A stretch of DNA of 64,000 nucleotides from Dreissena polymorpha (GCF_020536995.1 NC_068359.1:101173537-101237536), one strand, 5' to 3'; positions 15,201 to 30,200 are shown, counted from the first letter of the stretch. The notes: generated from the letters alone by a model not told the origin. Program-made: numbers and translations.

Positions 15201-18200
15201 TCGGTCAATTTGACCCAGACACTATTGAGTAACGGCCCTTGAATCATCGTAAAATTGCGTTTTTTTCTCGTTTCCACTCAATAACTCGATCAATTGTCAT
15301 CAGATCTTCACCAAACTTCATGAAAATGTGTAAGGCAATATCATCTGTGTCAAGTTCGATAATCGGCCAAATTGACCCAGACACTCCTGAGTTACGGCCC
15401 TTGAATCATCGTAAAATTGGGTTTTTTCTCGTTTCCGCTCTATAACTCGAGCAATTGTCATCAGATCTTCCCCAAACTTCATGAAAATTTGTAAGGTAAT
15501 AACATCTGCATCAAGTTCGATAATCGGCCAAATTGACCCACACACTCCCAAGTTACGGCCCTTTAATCATCCTAATATTTTTTTCTTGTTTCCGCTCAAT
15601 ATATCAAGCAATTGTCATTGTATTTTAACCATACTTCATGAAAATGTGAAAGGCAATAACATCTAGGTCAAGTTCAATAATCGGCCAAATTGACCCAGAC
15701 ACTCCTGAGTTACGGCCCTTGAATCATCGAAAAATTGCGTTTTTTCTCATTTCCCGTCAATAACTTGAGCAAATTTCATAGGATCTCCGCCACACTTCAT
15801 GAAAATGTGAAAGGTCATAAGATCTAGGTCAAGTTTGATAATCAGCCAAATTGACCAAGACACTCCTGATTGAATCATAGCAAAAATGTTTTCCTTATGT
15901 TATGAAGTTGTGCATGTTGGATTGTTATTGTCCTATATCAAAACTGATCTTTTTTTATGCCCCCCCATAGGGTGGCATATAGCAGTTGCACTGTCTGTCC
16001 ATCTGTCTGTCTGTCGCACTTTTGCGTTTAGGTTTCGAAAAATGCTCATAACTTCTATGTCGCTTCAGATGAAACCTTCATATTTGGTATGCATGTGTAT
16101 ATGGACAAGGCCTTTCCATACGCACACGAATTTTGACCCCTTTGACCTTGAATTTGAACTTAGGGTTCGCGTTTAGGTTTCGAAATCTGCAGTTAGGTTT
16201 GGAAAAAGCGTTTTTCTGGGGCATATGTCTTCAAATGGAGACAGCTCTTGTTTATTTTATTTCTCAATGTTCATCTCCCACCCATATAAGTTCAATGTTA
16301 GTAAATATAATTCTGAAAATACGTTTATTCTCAATTTTGAAGCATTTTTTAGCAAAACAGCAACAACACTAATATCCCAGTGTTAGTCAAAACGCCGCAA
16401 ATTTTCCCAGTCCAAAGGGATCGGCCCCATTCCCAAAATGGTGGGAAAAAAAACACTGGCAAAGGAATATTGATTTATGAAGTTGTACACATAAACTTTT
16501 GTATGCAAACAAATGCGTAACATCAAAGTATTTATGGACAAATACTAGAAATGCTAAAGAATGATTTTTTCACAGATCAAATAATTTCTTTAGCTGAAAG
16601 TCAGACTATTGTGTATTTCATACATTTCCATTCTTTATCAAATTCAAGCAAATATGTTCCAACGATGAAATGTAAATCTGATGTCTTTAAATGTCTTTAA
16701 AACATATAAGTAATAGGGTGATATCTGTTACAATGAACTTTACTTATAATTTAGGAGTAGTAAAATTTATCTGTACAAGTGTTTCTTCCTCAGAAGATGC
16801 AAAATACTGGTTTTACTGATGCAAAAAGCTCAAAACAAGTGCTGGTTTCTCCCATCACCCAACAGTGTCTCTATAATAATGCAACTTTGGTCACAGGTTT
16901 GTTCATTAAACATATTGGACATAAAAAGGTGATGATCTCACTTTTGATGTTTTGTCATTGCATTATAATATATAATTTTATATTGATTATTCAACATTTT
17001 CAGATGGCAGACATTATGTTCTTTGTGATAGACTCTAAAACCAGGGCCATATCTTCCATGATTGAGGTTGCCTATCTTGTAGGTAAGGTGATAATGTACA
17101 TACAGTGATAATTTCCCTTAATTTGTATATCATTAGGTAGTTATCACTGTAGGTCATTCATTTAATGTTTTCAATTTTCAATATAAACTCAATAGTATAA
17201 TTTGTTAACAGATACATATTACATGTTTCTGCATTTAGCATTGCCAATATCTTTTAGCATTGTTGCTGAAAAACATTAACAGAAGCAATACACAAACATT
17301 ATAACATTTTTATGCTCCTCATATATATATTCCGTCACACTTTTGTTACCGTTTCTCATACACCTTCAATATTTAACCGATCTCTTACATATTCGGCATG
17401 TAGGTACCTTTCATGGACATCTTCCTTTTGATGAGGTTTGAGGTCACTGGGGTCAAAGTCAAGGTCACCGAGGCTAATAATAGATTTTCATGTCACAATT
17501 TTGTTACAGTTTCTCATAGCGCCTTCCATATTTTACCGTTCTCTTACATATTTGTCATGTATGTACCTTGCATGGACCTCTGCCTTTTGATGAGGTTTGA
17601 GGACACTGGCATCAAGGTCATCGAGGCTAAAAATAGATTTTTTGGTCACAATTTTGTTACAGTTTCTCATAGCGCCTTCAATATTTTACTGATCTCTTAC
17701 ATATTTGGCATGTAGGAACCTTGCATGGACCTCTGCCTTTTGATGAGGTTTGAGGTCACTGGGCAGGGTTCGACACTAAGGCACGTCCGACAGACATTGT
17801 CTAGTAAGATCGGTGGTCGGGCTAGTAAAACAGGGGGCTAGCTTGTCCGACTGGTCGTACATACAAAATCTATACTGATTCATATAACTATAACTAACCG
17901 AAAACCTTTTTCTCTTAATGTGTAAAATAACTATTGTATCCATTATTTACATCAGAACAAAACTAGCATATATAAATAAACGCGGAGCATTCACATGATT
18001 CATCGCTATTTTTAGACGCGAAGGAGAGCTTCCCACAGAAATAGCTTGTTTCCATTTGTAAAGTTGTCATGAATATTAACCCTTTGCATGCTGGGAAATT
18101 TGTAGTCTGCTAAAATGTTGTCTGCTGAATTTTTAAAATTAGCATTTTCTTCAATTTTTTTCAAAGAATACTATCAGAATAGCAAACAGTTTGGATCCAG

Positions 18201-21200
18201 ATGAGACGCCACGTTCTGTGGCGTCTCATCTGGATCCAAACTGTTTGCAAAGACCTTCAAAATTCGGTTCCAGCAATGAAAGAATTAGTGATTTTCTGCA
18301 GTGTCGTAGAACTTTACATCATGTTTTTACGACTTCTATCGAAAATCGGTATCGTCAATGTAAACATTTTGGCGTAGCAGACGAGAGAATGTAATTTAAA
18401 GAATGGCTTTGTTCAAGATTGGATTTTCGTCCGACAAATAAGTTAATAAAGAAGAATTCGACGGTAAAACTGACACAGATTATGATGGAAAAGGGCCTTG
18501 GAGCTGTGGTAGCATGGAGCACAGAGGTCAAGGAGGCTAGAATTTGATAACGTTTAATAAATGTCACCTGCTGTACAGACATCATTTGTTTAACTGGTGA
18601 TAAACAGTGAAATTACAACAAACAATTTATGTTGTTAAATAGTTTTATATTATTTTTTACTCTGTGCATCAAATAACTTTCTTGTGTTCACTAATTATTT
18701 TCTGATAAAACCTGATTAAACAGTTACAAGACACAATTCTGTTTATTTGCTATGTCATTTATGGTCTAGTAGACACCAGATTTGGGCTAGTACATTTTAA
18801 GAGGAGCTGGTCCGATGGTCTGGCTGTAAAAATAGTTAATGTCGAACCCTGCTGGGGTCAAGGTCAAGGTCACCGAGTCTGATAAAAGATTTTCTCAAGG
18901 TCACACTTTGGTTACAGTTTCTCATAGCGCCTTCAATATTTGATTGATCTCTTATATATTTGGGATGTATGTACCTTGCATGGACCTCTACCTTTTTGAT
19001 GAGGTTTGAGGTCACTGGGGTCAAGGTTAAGGTCACCGAGGCTGATAAAAGATTTTCTCAAGGTCACACTTTGGTTACAGTTTCTCAAAGCGCCTTCAAT
19101 ATTTGATCTATCTCTTATATATTTGGGATGTATGTACCTTGCATGGACCTCTACCTTTTTGATGAGGTTTGAGGTCACTGGGGTCAAGTTTAAGGTCACT
19201 GAGGCTAATAATAGATTTTCTCAATGTCACACTTTTTTCCACACAATTAAACCATATATCTACAAAGCATCATTTAGGAGCATCCATCAGTTTTACTGAT
19301 ATCCTTGTTTCAAATTATTTTCAAGAAGCTGTTTAATCATAAATCTTATTAAAAGTTTGTGATTTTCATAAAGGAATTTTTTAGCTTAACATATATTGCA
19401 TTTTGTGTTGTGTATATACATTTTCCTCAATGTTCAGTCTCTTTAATTAATTTGAATACCAAAGCATGGCTACAAAGAAGAGCATACAAAATATTGCACA
19501 TTCAATTGTGTATACACAATTTACTCATATTCAGTCTCTGAATCCAATTACGGAGACTAATTGAGTGTATGCAATATACCCAAAGTCTGTCTCTGAAATA
19601 TGAGCCTTGTTCTGAGAAAACTGGGCTTAATGCATGTGCGTAAAGCCTTATCCCAGATTATCCTGTGCAGTTTGCACAGGCTAATCAGAGACGACACTTT
19701 CGGCTTAAATCCTTTTTTTGCTAAGAAGAGACTTCATTGAAACGGAAAATGTCATACAAGCGGAAAGTGCAGTCCCTGATCAGCCTGTGCGGACTGCACA
19801 GGCTAATCTTGGACGACACTTTACGCACATGCATTATGCCTAGTTTTCTCAGAACGCGACTCATATGTTTAGATACTAAATCATGCTTTCAATGTTTTTC
19901 TGCAGCCACCCAGCGTCAGGTGGTGGTGACCATGTGTGAGTACAAGTCCTCCAACATCTGTGTGGACAGTGAGACCCTCACGGACAGGTACGTGTCTGTG
20001 TGCACATGTAGAAGGGCATAAAGCTTTGTGTGAACTGCTGTGCATCTTCAACTTGCAGAATATTTTTATCCTCTTTGTCTATTTTTTATTGGTAGTTTAT
20101 ATGGTCAAAACCTTGGCTGAAAAAAGTATGTAAAAAAATGTATTGCCTCCTAAGAAGGAACAACATATCATGTTAGTTTTTAGCTCGACTTTTCGAAGAA
20201 AAATGAGAGCTATACTACTCGCTCTGGCGTCGGTGTTGCCGTTGGTGAAATTTTTTAATAAAGTCAAATAACTTTAACACTATCAAAGATAATTAACTCA
20301 AACTTTGAATACTTCTTTATGGCAACAAGACAATTGTGTATGTCAAGTTGCATAACTCTGTTGGCATTATTTTTAGAGTTATGCCCCTTTTTATACTTAG
20401 AAATAAAAAAATTGGTTAAAATTTGTGTTTAGGTACACTTTATTCCTATAGTATTAAACCTATTGCTTTCATACTTGCAACACTTACTTACTTTCAAAAG
20501 GGGACTATGCAGGCAAAGTTATGTAACTCTGATTGGCATTTTGACAGAATTATGGCCCCTTTTATACTTAGAAAATTGAACATTTGGTTAAGTTTTGTGT
20601 TTTGGTCCATTTTACTCCTAAAGTGTCATAGCTATTGCTTTCAGATTTGAAACACTCACTAACTATCATACAGGACTGTACAAGACAAGTTGCATAACTC
20701 TGGTTAGCATTTTGATGGAATTATGGCCCTTTTTAGATTAAAAAAAACTTTTAATATTTTGTTAAATTTTGTGTTTCGATCCACTTTACTTCTCAAGTAT
20801 CAAGGCTATTGCTTTCAAACTTTAAATACTTTCTTACTATCATGAGGGTACTGTACCTGGCAAGTTGAATTTGACTTTGACCTTTGAATGACCTTGAATC
20901 TCAAGGTCAAATAAATAAATTTTGCTAACATTGCCATAACTTCTTTATTTAGGATCAGATTTGATTCATACTCTGACATAACTACACTTACCTGACATAC
21001 CACAATGAACTCCACCCAAACCATCCCCCACACCCCACCGCAGAATCCCTGTTTTATCTTTTTATGCCCCCGGTAGGGCGGCATATAGCAGCTGAACTGT
21101 CCGTCAGTCTGTGCGTCCGTCGGAAAACTTTAACATTGGTAATAACTTTTGCAATATTAAAGATAGCAACTTGAAATTTGGCATGCATGTGTATCTCATG

Positions 21201-24200
21201 GAGCTGCACATTTTGAGTGGTGGAAGGTCAAGGTCATCCTTCAAGGTCAAGGTGAAAGGTCAAATTTTGCAAAATTGAAGATAGTAACCCGATATTTGGC
21301 ATGCATGTGTATCTCATGGAGCTGCACAATTTGAGTGTTAAAGTTTCAAGGTCATCCTTCAAGGTCAAGGTTAAAGGTCAAATTTTGCAATATTGAAGAT
21401 AGCAACTTGATATTAGCCATGCATGTGTATTTCATGTAGTTGCACATTTTGAGTGGTGAAAGGTCAAGGTCATTCTTCAAGGGCAAGGTCAAAGGTCAAA
21501 TTTTGCAATAATGAAGATAGCAACTCGATATTTGGCATGCATGCGTAACTTATAGAGCTGCACATTTTGAGTGGTGAAAGGTCAAGGCATCCTTCAAGAT
21601 CAAAGGTCAAATTTTGCAATATTAAAGATAGCAACTCCATATTTGGCTTGCATGCATATCTCATGGAGCTGCACATTTTGAGTGCTGAAAGGTCAAGGTG
21701 ATCCTTCCAGGTCAATGGTCAAATATATGGCTTCAAAGCGGCGCAGTAGGAGGCATTGTGTTTCACAAACACAGGTCTTGTTTTTTCTTATTTTTGACAG
21801 ATCATCTTATAAATGACCACACCCCCACATTATACCCCCTCTCCATCCCCCCCCCCTCCCCCCCCCCACACACACAAAATAATTTTTTATTTTTAAACAT
21901 TTAAAAAAAAAACAACACCTCGACCTTATTGAATATGAACAATTTCCCCATGATAGCTTACGTTATACTGTCAAGCAATCGAAAAGTCGAGCGCGCTGTC
22001 ATCTGACAGCATTTGTTATTAATAATTTCAACTTTTTGATATTTGATAACTTTTTCAATTGTTGTTTTATTCTTTTAGAATTTACCGGATGTAACATTTA
22101 GAAGAAAAAATTAAAAACAATACATCTAATGGCATTGACCATACAATCTGTCAATGTCCAGCAGTATTTTCTACTGTCTATTCTCTTATTGTCATAATGG
22201 TTTCTGTTTGGTTTTCTGTTTATTGAATCATGCAGATGATGTATGCAGTGAGCAAAAGCTTCAGCCATAGTTTTATTTTGTCTGCTTTGTGTTGTATGTT
22301 AGTTAGTTCATACATTTTCTATAATTTTTTTTTGATACATGTATATTAAATGGCTTAAGTACTGTACTCCAATTTTATATTTCTTTTATACATTGTATAA
22401 CTTTATCTATTCATAGATAATGTTAATTGTCAATGGACCCTATGCTTATACATACAATGCAGTATATTTGTAACACTATCTTGAATCGGGTCTGATTTGT
22501 GTTTACATAAACTTATATTCATCTTTTTACTATACTAAAGCTAATACGCCTGTTTGAGTTTTGAACTTCCTTTTAATGCCCCCTTTCGAAGAAAAGGGGA
22601 CATATAGTGATCGGACTGTCCGTCCGTCTGTCCGTCTGTCTGCCCGTCTTTACGTCACAGTTTGCGTTTAGGTTTCGAAAAATTCTCATAACTTCTATGT
22701 CCCTTGAGATATAACCTTCATATTTGGTATGCATGTGTATATGGACAAGGCCTTTCCATACGCACAATTTTTTTACCCCTGTGAACTTGTCCTTGAACTA
22801 AGGGTCCGCGTTTAGGTTTCAAAATCTGCGTTTAGGTTTCTCAAAATGCTCATAACTTCTATGTCCCTTGATATATAACCTTCAGATTTGGTATGCATGT
22901 GTATATGGACAAGGCCTTTCCATATGCACAAATTTTTTTACCCCTGTGACCTTGACATTGAACTTAGGGTCCGCGTTTAGGTTTCAAAATCTGCGTTTAG
23001 GTTTTGAAAAATGCTCGTAACTTCTATGTCCCTTGAGATATAACCTTCATATTTGGTATGCATGTGTATATGGACAAGGCCTTTATAAACGCACAAAACT
23101 TTTTACCCCTCTTACCTTGACCTTGAAGTTAGGGTCCGCGTTTACATTTCGAAATCTGCGTTTAGGTTTTGAAAAATGCTCATAACTTCTATGTCCCTTG
23201 AGATATAACCTTCATATTTGGTATGCATATGTTTATGGACAAGGCCTTTCCATACGCACACAAATTTTGACCCCTGTGACCTTGACCTCGAACTTAGGGT
23301 CCGTGTTTAGGTTTGAAATCTGCGTTTAGGTTTCGAAAAAAGCTCATAACTTCTATCAAGCGTTTATAGGGGGCATAAGTCATCCTATGGTGACAGCTCT
23401 TGTTAGTCTTCTCTTTATCACTCTTTTATTTTGCCAAGCAAATGAAAGTTAATGTGATATAAAAATAATTACTTAACAAAAGTTGAAGGCAGGTGAATTG
23501 CCTTTATTCTGTTCTGAGGTTGTTTATTGGCAAACTTTAAATACATGTAAAACACAACATGCTCTTGAGTTTATGTGTAAGTTTGGGTTTCTACCAAATC
23601 AGATAATCATTCTATCATTAACCAGGCTGCTGTTATGTTATTTCTTGTTTTTCTATCATGTCCAATACATTCTTCTTCTCTGTATTTTTAGTTATAGACT
23701 TTTGCGCCGATGTGATAGCATACCACCCCAATGGTAAATTGCTTGTTGAGGGAACCGCCTTTAATTATTGCATATTGAATGGGAATGACAATATATGTAT
23801 AGTGACCTAAATATGTGCACTGGGCTTGACTACAGTTGTGTCACTGATTTAATTATGTGCTGAAAATAATTGAGCCGCGTTCTGAGAAAACTGGTCTTAA
23901 TTCATGTGCGTAAAGTGTCGTCCCTGATTAGCCTGTGTGGACTCTTTCCGCTTTTATGGTAATTTTAGTTTAAAAGAAGTCTTTTCTACTCGAAAATCCA
24001 GTTAAGGCGGAAAGTGTCGTCCCTGATATCTGGTTCGACACTTTACGCACATGCATTAAGCCCAATTTTCTGAGAACAAGACACAATTCAATGGGGATAT
24101 GTCGTAAATGTTTACCCTTTTACGAGATGGTGGGTACAATTCAATATTTTCTGGTGATGCATGTAATGGCAGAAATTTTTAAGAAGGCCAGTTAATGATG

Positions 24201-27200
24201 ATATTGATAATATTAAACATGAAAACCATTAATACCTGAAGTAAAATTATTAAACAACTATTTGTTTACTGAACATTAACGTTTTTTTATACAGTGATTA
24301 TGGTTTCCACTATAAAATGTTTTGTTAATAATCAAGTCCTCAGTTTGCGTTGGTATTTTCCAAACAGCTTTATGTGAACAGCTTTTAATGAAGGTGATGG
24401 TTTGAAAAAATAAAACCTACAGTGATTTTATGTTTTAATTTAAGTGCATTTCAATATTTTACACAAATTATGCTATAGTCCATACTGGCGGTAGCTTGTT
24501 GCATGTATATTTTGTTAAATTTTTATACTCAGATAAAGGATAAAAAGCATGGCTATTCCATGCCGAAGTCTGTGGCATTGTTGTTTACTTACAAAATTAG
24601 TAAATTATTGCAGCCTTTCACATGTATTGTATGCATGGGTTAATGGTTTCAGTTTTATAACACACAGATAATAAGTAAAACGTATAAGCACTATAACTAT
24701 TTTGTCCTATATAAAATAAAGTTAAACTGTGGTTTCTAATAATTTCTTGTTTAAGAGATATTCCCATCATTCTCAAAACCTGTTTTATGACTCCTTTTAA
24801 AAAAACAAATAATTGCATACCTTCTTATTAGATTATTTGTTTTAGCTCATCTGCTGTTGATATGCTTTTGTAATTGCCTTTTGTCTGTCATGTGGAGTTG
24901 GAGTACCGTAATAACTCTATGTTTTCGGACACTTAAAAAAAAATTTGTTTGTGTCCGAAAACTTAGATACAAAAAATATTCACAAAATACAGGTGTCCGA
25001 AAACTTAGAGTTGAAAATTGAAAGTGTCCAAAAATAGCGTCAATTGTATCAACGAATACTGGTAATAGCATGCGCTTGTAAAATACCATGCCGTATGGTA
25101 TAAATTAGTTATATATGTTTGCAATGCATTTTAAATAATTTTAAATGCTTAATTTATTTGACAGAAAGTTACTACAAGGTTTGTACTATGACCAACGAGT
25201 TCAAAGATGAGCAAGTGATGTACCGATAATTGCTAGTATGAACCTGTTATTCAAGCGATAAAAAGCAATATATGAATTCTTTGTTTGTTCATTTCCGATA
25301 CTTGTTGTCTAACATCTTCCATCACACTTTGAAGCGTTTAGTATTTGTCACAGTTATTTTACTGAGAAGTTGTAGTACTATTGCGGTTGATAATTGAACG
25401 AGTAATTGGCACTACCCCTGGTAATTGTCACAGCGCTTATGCTATCGGGCGAAACAATTGTTTAATACCGGTTTACAAGGTAATTTACACAATAACGCAA
25501 ATGTAATGGTCCGTTTCCCTCAGGCATGCACCTGCCATGTTTTTATGATGTTAATCTGGTTGTAAAACCCCATGATAGAAGTGTCATTAGATATCGAAAA
25601 CAGGACCGACATTTGGTAAAATAGCGCTGGTAAATATACTGTCCGAAAACCAGTAAAATGGTTTCCGGATGATAACTCAAGAACGCTTACGCCTAGGATC
25701 ATTAAACTTCATAGGTACATTGATCATGACTCGCAGATGACCTCTTTTGATTTTCAGGTCACTAGGTCAAAAGTCAAGGTCACGGTGACTTGACACAGTA
25801 AAATGGTTTCTGGATGATAACTCAAGAAAGCTTACGCCTAGGATCATGAAACTTCATAGGTACATTGATCATGACTCGCAGATGACCTGTATTGATTTTC
25901 AGGTCACTAGGTCAAAGGTAAAGTCACGGTGACTCGACACAGTAAAATGGTTTCCGGATGATAACTCAAGGAAGCTTACACCTAGGATCATGAAACTTCA
26001 TAGGTACATTGATCATGACTGGCAGATGACCCCTATTGATTTTCAGGTCACTAGGTCAAAGGTCAAGGTCACAGTGACAAAAAACGTATTTACACAATGG
26101 CTGCCACTACATGCATGTTTTACAAACAGCCCTTGTTTTAAATAGCTTGCCATGAATGACTACCATGATGAGACAGTGTGTGACAATTAATGTGTGCCTA
26201 CTTAAAGTTACAGGTCTTACTTAGAGGTCAAAGGGTCAAACATGGCAATCAAACAGCTTGCCTTGCTTGTAGCTTTGTCATTCATATTGTAATTTTAAAG
26301 CGACTTATCACAGATCATCATTATAAGATACCATGTTTTGTGTTCATGCAATCAAAAGTCAAGGTCACACTAAGAGGTCAAACATTAAATTTGGCCAAAA
26401 ACAGCTTGTCTGGACTCATTCATCATGCAATTTAAAAATAACAAGTTACACATTTTCACCAACATTAGAATATGTGTTGCGTGTAACACCTCTCTCCAAA
26501 CCTGAAAGGTTATGGTTTCTCGTAAATGTCGGGGGTTTAATTAGGCCACGAAACATCTTGTTCAAACTGTAAATTCATCATGCAATATTAAAATGATATA
26601 CCATGAGGAGAAGGTACATATATGTCACCCCCTGGGAAAAGGTCAAGGTCAAATTAACAACCAAAGGTCAAAATTGTGCTTTTTTCAACTTGTTTAATAA
26701 TAATGTGGACGACTGTTATTTTGTAAACTGATGTTAATTTTTTTTTTATTGATAGAAACAGTCAAACATGTGTTGACTAATGATGACAGTATAGCTTATT
26801 GATTGATTTAGTTACATCCAATACTATGTACAAATTCAGCTGCTTATCAGAGACTTTCGTAATGTTTGTCACATACCTGACATTACAGCAGCATGTGCTA
26901 TTAATATTGTAACACCATTTTGTCTGAATTGCATTTCATAAAATGTGGCATGAATTTGGTAGTCCTGTTATTCTCCCATGTGCTGCATTAATTAAACATT
27001 CCTAATTGGTCCAATTTATTTAATGATAAGTATTGTGAAGCATTTGTTCATCATATAATGAAACAAATCATTATTTGTTCAAGAGACTAGTTAACAGATT
27101 TATGTTGTTTTGAAAAATGTAATCTATATACTTAAAAAAGGACAATATTTTGAATCATCATAATTAAAACCAAAAATCATTTCATGCTAGACTATTTCCT

Positions 27201-30200
27201 TAATTTTGGTGAACATTGCCATAAGCTAAGAATTGTATGGTGAACAGATAGCTTTCAGTTTTGAAAAGTTCCATCTGCTAAACATCTCCACATCAAGATT
27301 AATTTAGCCGCGTTCTGGGACAACTGGGCTTTATACCAGTGCATTAAGTGTTGTCCCAGATTAGCCTGTGCTGGGCTTTATACCAGTGCATTAAGTGTTG
27401 TCCCAGATTAGCCTGTGCTGGGCTTTATACCAGTGCATTAAGTGTTGTCCCAGATTAGCCTGTGCTGGGCTTTATACCAGTGCATTAAGTGTTGTCCCAT
27501 ATTAGCCTGTGCTGGGCTTTATACCAGTGCATTAAGTGTTGTCCCAGATTAGCCTGTGCTGGGCTTTATACCAGTGCATTAAGTGTTGTCCCATATTAGC
27601 CTGTGCTGAGCTTTATACCAGTGCATTTAGTGTTGTCCCAGATTAGCCTGTGCTGGGCTTTATACCAGTGCATTAAGTGTTGTCCCATATTAGCCTGTGC
27701 TGGGCTTTATACCAGTGCATTTAGTGTTGTCCCATATTAGCCTGTGCTGGGCTTTATACCAGTGCATTAAGTGTTGTCCCATATTAGCCTGTGCTGGGCT
27801 TTATACCAGTGCATTTAGTGTTGTCCCATATTAGCCTGTGCTGGGCTTTATACCAGTGCATTTAGTGTTGTCCCATATTAGCCTGTGCTGGGCTTTATAC
27901 CAGTGCATTAAGTGTTGTCCCATATTAGCCTGTGCTGGGCTTTATACCAGTGCATTTAGTGTTGTCCCATATTAGCCTGTGCTGGGCTTTATACCAGTGC
28001 ATTTAGTGTTGTCCCATATTAGCCTGTGCTGGGCTTTATACCAGTGCATTAAGTGTTGTCCCATATTAGCCTGTGCTGGGCTTTATACCAGTGCATTAAG
28101 TGTTGTCCCATATTAGCCTGTGCTGGGCTTTATACCAGTGCATTTAGTGTTGTCCCATATTAGCCTGTGCAGTCCATTTTTATGGAACTCTGCGATTAAA
28201 GAAAGTATCTTCTTAATAAAAATATTGTGAAGGTGGAAAGTGTTGTCCCTGACTAGCCTGTGCAACTGCACTGCCTTATCTGGAATAAAACTTAATGACA
28301 TGCATTAGCCCACTTGTCCCAGAATGCTGCTAAACTATTATAAATCTCTCAACAATCCTCATGTTCTGGACTCCCCGAATGTTGCAGTGAGATGTTGGAC
28401 CTGGTAAAGGGTCGGCTGATTCTCACCGATCTTGTTGAGAGGAATGGAGTCCCCATATTCACTGACGTTCGAAAGGCCCTGGCATGTACTAAGACAATTG
28501 TTAAACAGGTAGGCATGTACCAAGACAATTGGTAAACAGGTAGGCATATATCAAAACATTTGTTTAATATGAAGACATGTACCAAGACAATTGGTAAACA
28601 AGTAGACATGTACCAAGACAATTGTTAAACAGGTAAACATGTACCAAGACAATTGTTTAACATGTAGGCATGTACCAAGACAATTGTTTAACCGGTAGGC
28701 ATGTACGAAGACAATTGTTAAACAGGTAGGCATGTACCAAGACAATTCTTAAACAGGTAGGCATGTACCAAGACAATTGTTACACAGGTAGGCATGTACC
28801 AAGACAATTGTTAAACAGGAAGGCATAAACCAAGTCAATTGTTACACAGGTGGGCATGTACCAAGACAATTGTTACACAGGTAAGCATGTACCAAGACAA
28901 TTGTTAAACAGGTAGGCATGTACCAAGTCAATTGTTACACAGGTAGACATGTACCAAGACAATTGTTAAACAGGTAGGCATGTACCAAGACAATTGTTAA
29001 ACAGGTAGGCATGTACCAAGACAATTGTTAAACAGGTAGGCATGTACTAAGACAATTGTTACACAGGTAGACATGTACCAAGACAATTGTTAAACAGGTA
29101 GGCATGTACCAAGACAATTGTTAAACAGGTAGGCATGTACCAAGACAATTGTTAAACAGGTAGGCATGTACCAAGACAATTGTTACTTAGATAACTTTCA
29201 ACTTTTTTGGATTGATGATCAAAATGTTTTGACATTAAACAGCTTTAAATGAGCTGCAGTTGTGTGGTTACAACATTTGTCTGGCATCCTCATTAAAACA
29301 ATTTTCATTTATTTTTTCCCCTTACTAGTACGGTAAGCCTTATTACTTAGAAATAGAGTACCGTACTAAAACATTGTCATATTCAATATTCATTGATAAT
29401 GGGAGTTATATAGGAGTCACTTTGTCAGTCTGTCGGTCTGTCTGTCGGTCTGTCTGTCCCGAAATCTTATCCGGGCAATAACTATGTTGTTCATTGTGAG
29501 ATTTTAAAATCATTAAGCACAATTTCACCATTATTGGACATTGTGTCATGCGAAAGAATTACATTGATATCTCAAAGGTCAAGGTCACACATTGAGTTCA
29601 AAGGTCAAATATGGCCATAAATGAGCTTGTCCGGGCCATTACCATGTTGTTAATTGTGAGATTTTCAAATCATTTGGAACATTTGTTCATCATCATTAGA
29701 TGGTGTGTCGCGCGAAAGAATTATGTTGATGTCAAGGAAGCTGAAATCTGGATAAAGCAGTCACAATGTTAGAGAGTATGTTCTTGTGTGTGTGTCAATA
29801 TTCAGAAACATGTGCGTCGAACATTGTCATGCTTCAAATATCTTACCACAACTTTTGACCATAACAAACTGAGGTTTCACATGTAGCACCCTTCTCCCTT
29901 CTAAAAGGTCAAAGTCAACATGTGGTGGAGATGGTATGTTGCATGTAACACCGTCTACCTACTTCAAAGGCGAGGGTTTGTCCATTCATCATGCAATTTA
30001 AAATGCTTATGATTTCCACCATAAGCAGATGGTGTATCATGTGGGTCAACCATCTACCTACCTTTAAGGTGACTCCTAGAGGTCAAAGTATTTTTTTTTT
30101 GAAAAATAGCTGGTACAGACATTAATTTCATCATTTATCATTCAATTGTTTTATAACTTTCCTATAATGTCCACCACGAGAAGAGGGTGTGTAGTGTGCC

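Larger units (their letters stand above)
17310..19235 (+). repeat. Tandem-core element, family G, split by an inserted element
   Basis: Units of ~150 bp (gttacagtttctcatagcgcc, cttacatatttggcatgta, cttttgatgaggtttgaggt, caaggtcaccgaggct) run 17310-17763 and resume 18852-19235. The unit is broken within gaggtcactgggg, exactly where the inverted-repeat element is inserted. Confidence 0.75.

Noticed and set aside
16791-16903. Possible exon with acceptor tttcttcctcag encoding KMQNTGFTDAKSSKQ
   Set aside because: Exons 14488-14538 and 17004-17082 join directly in phase 0 and match the family without an insert. The candidate's donor is weak.
28349-28745. Minus-strand frames of the type CLPIVLVHAY
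   Set aside because: They are antisense readings of the 31-bp donor array.
27327-29194. CRISPR array suggested by regular 31- and 47-bp repeats
   Set aside because: The units are contiguous tandem copies without unique spacers, in a eukaryotic intron. There is no repeat-spacer structure.
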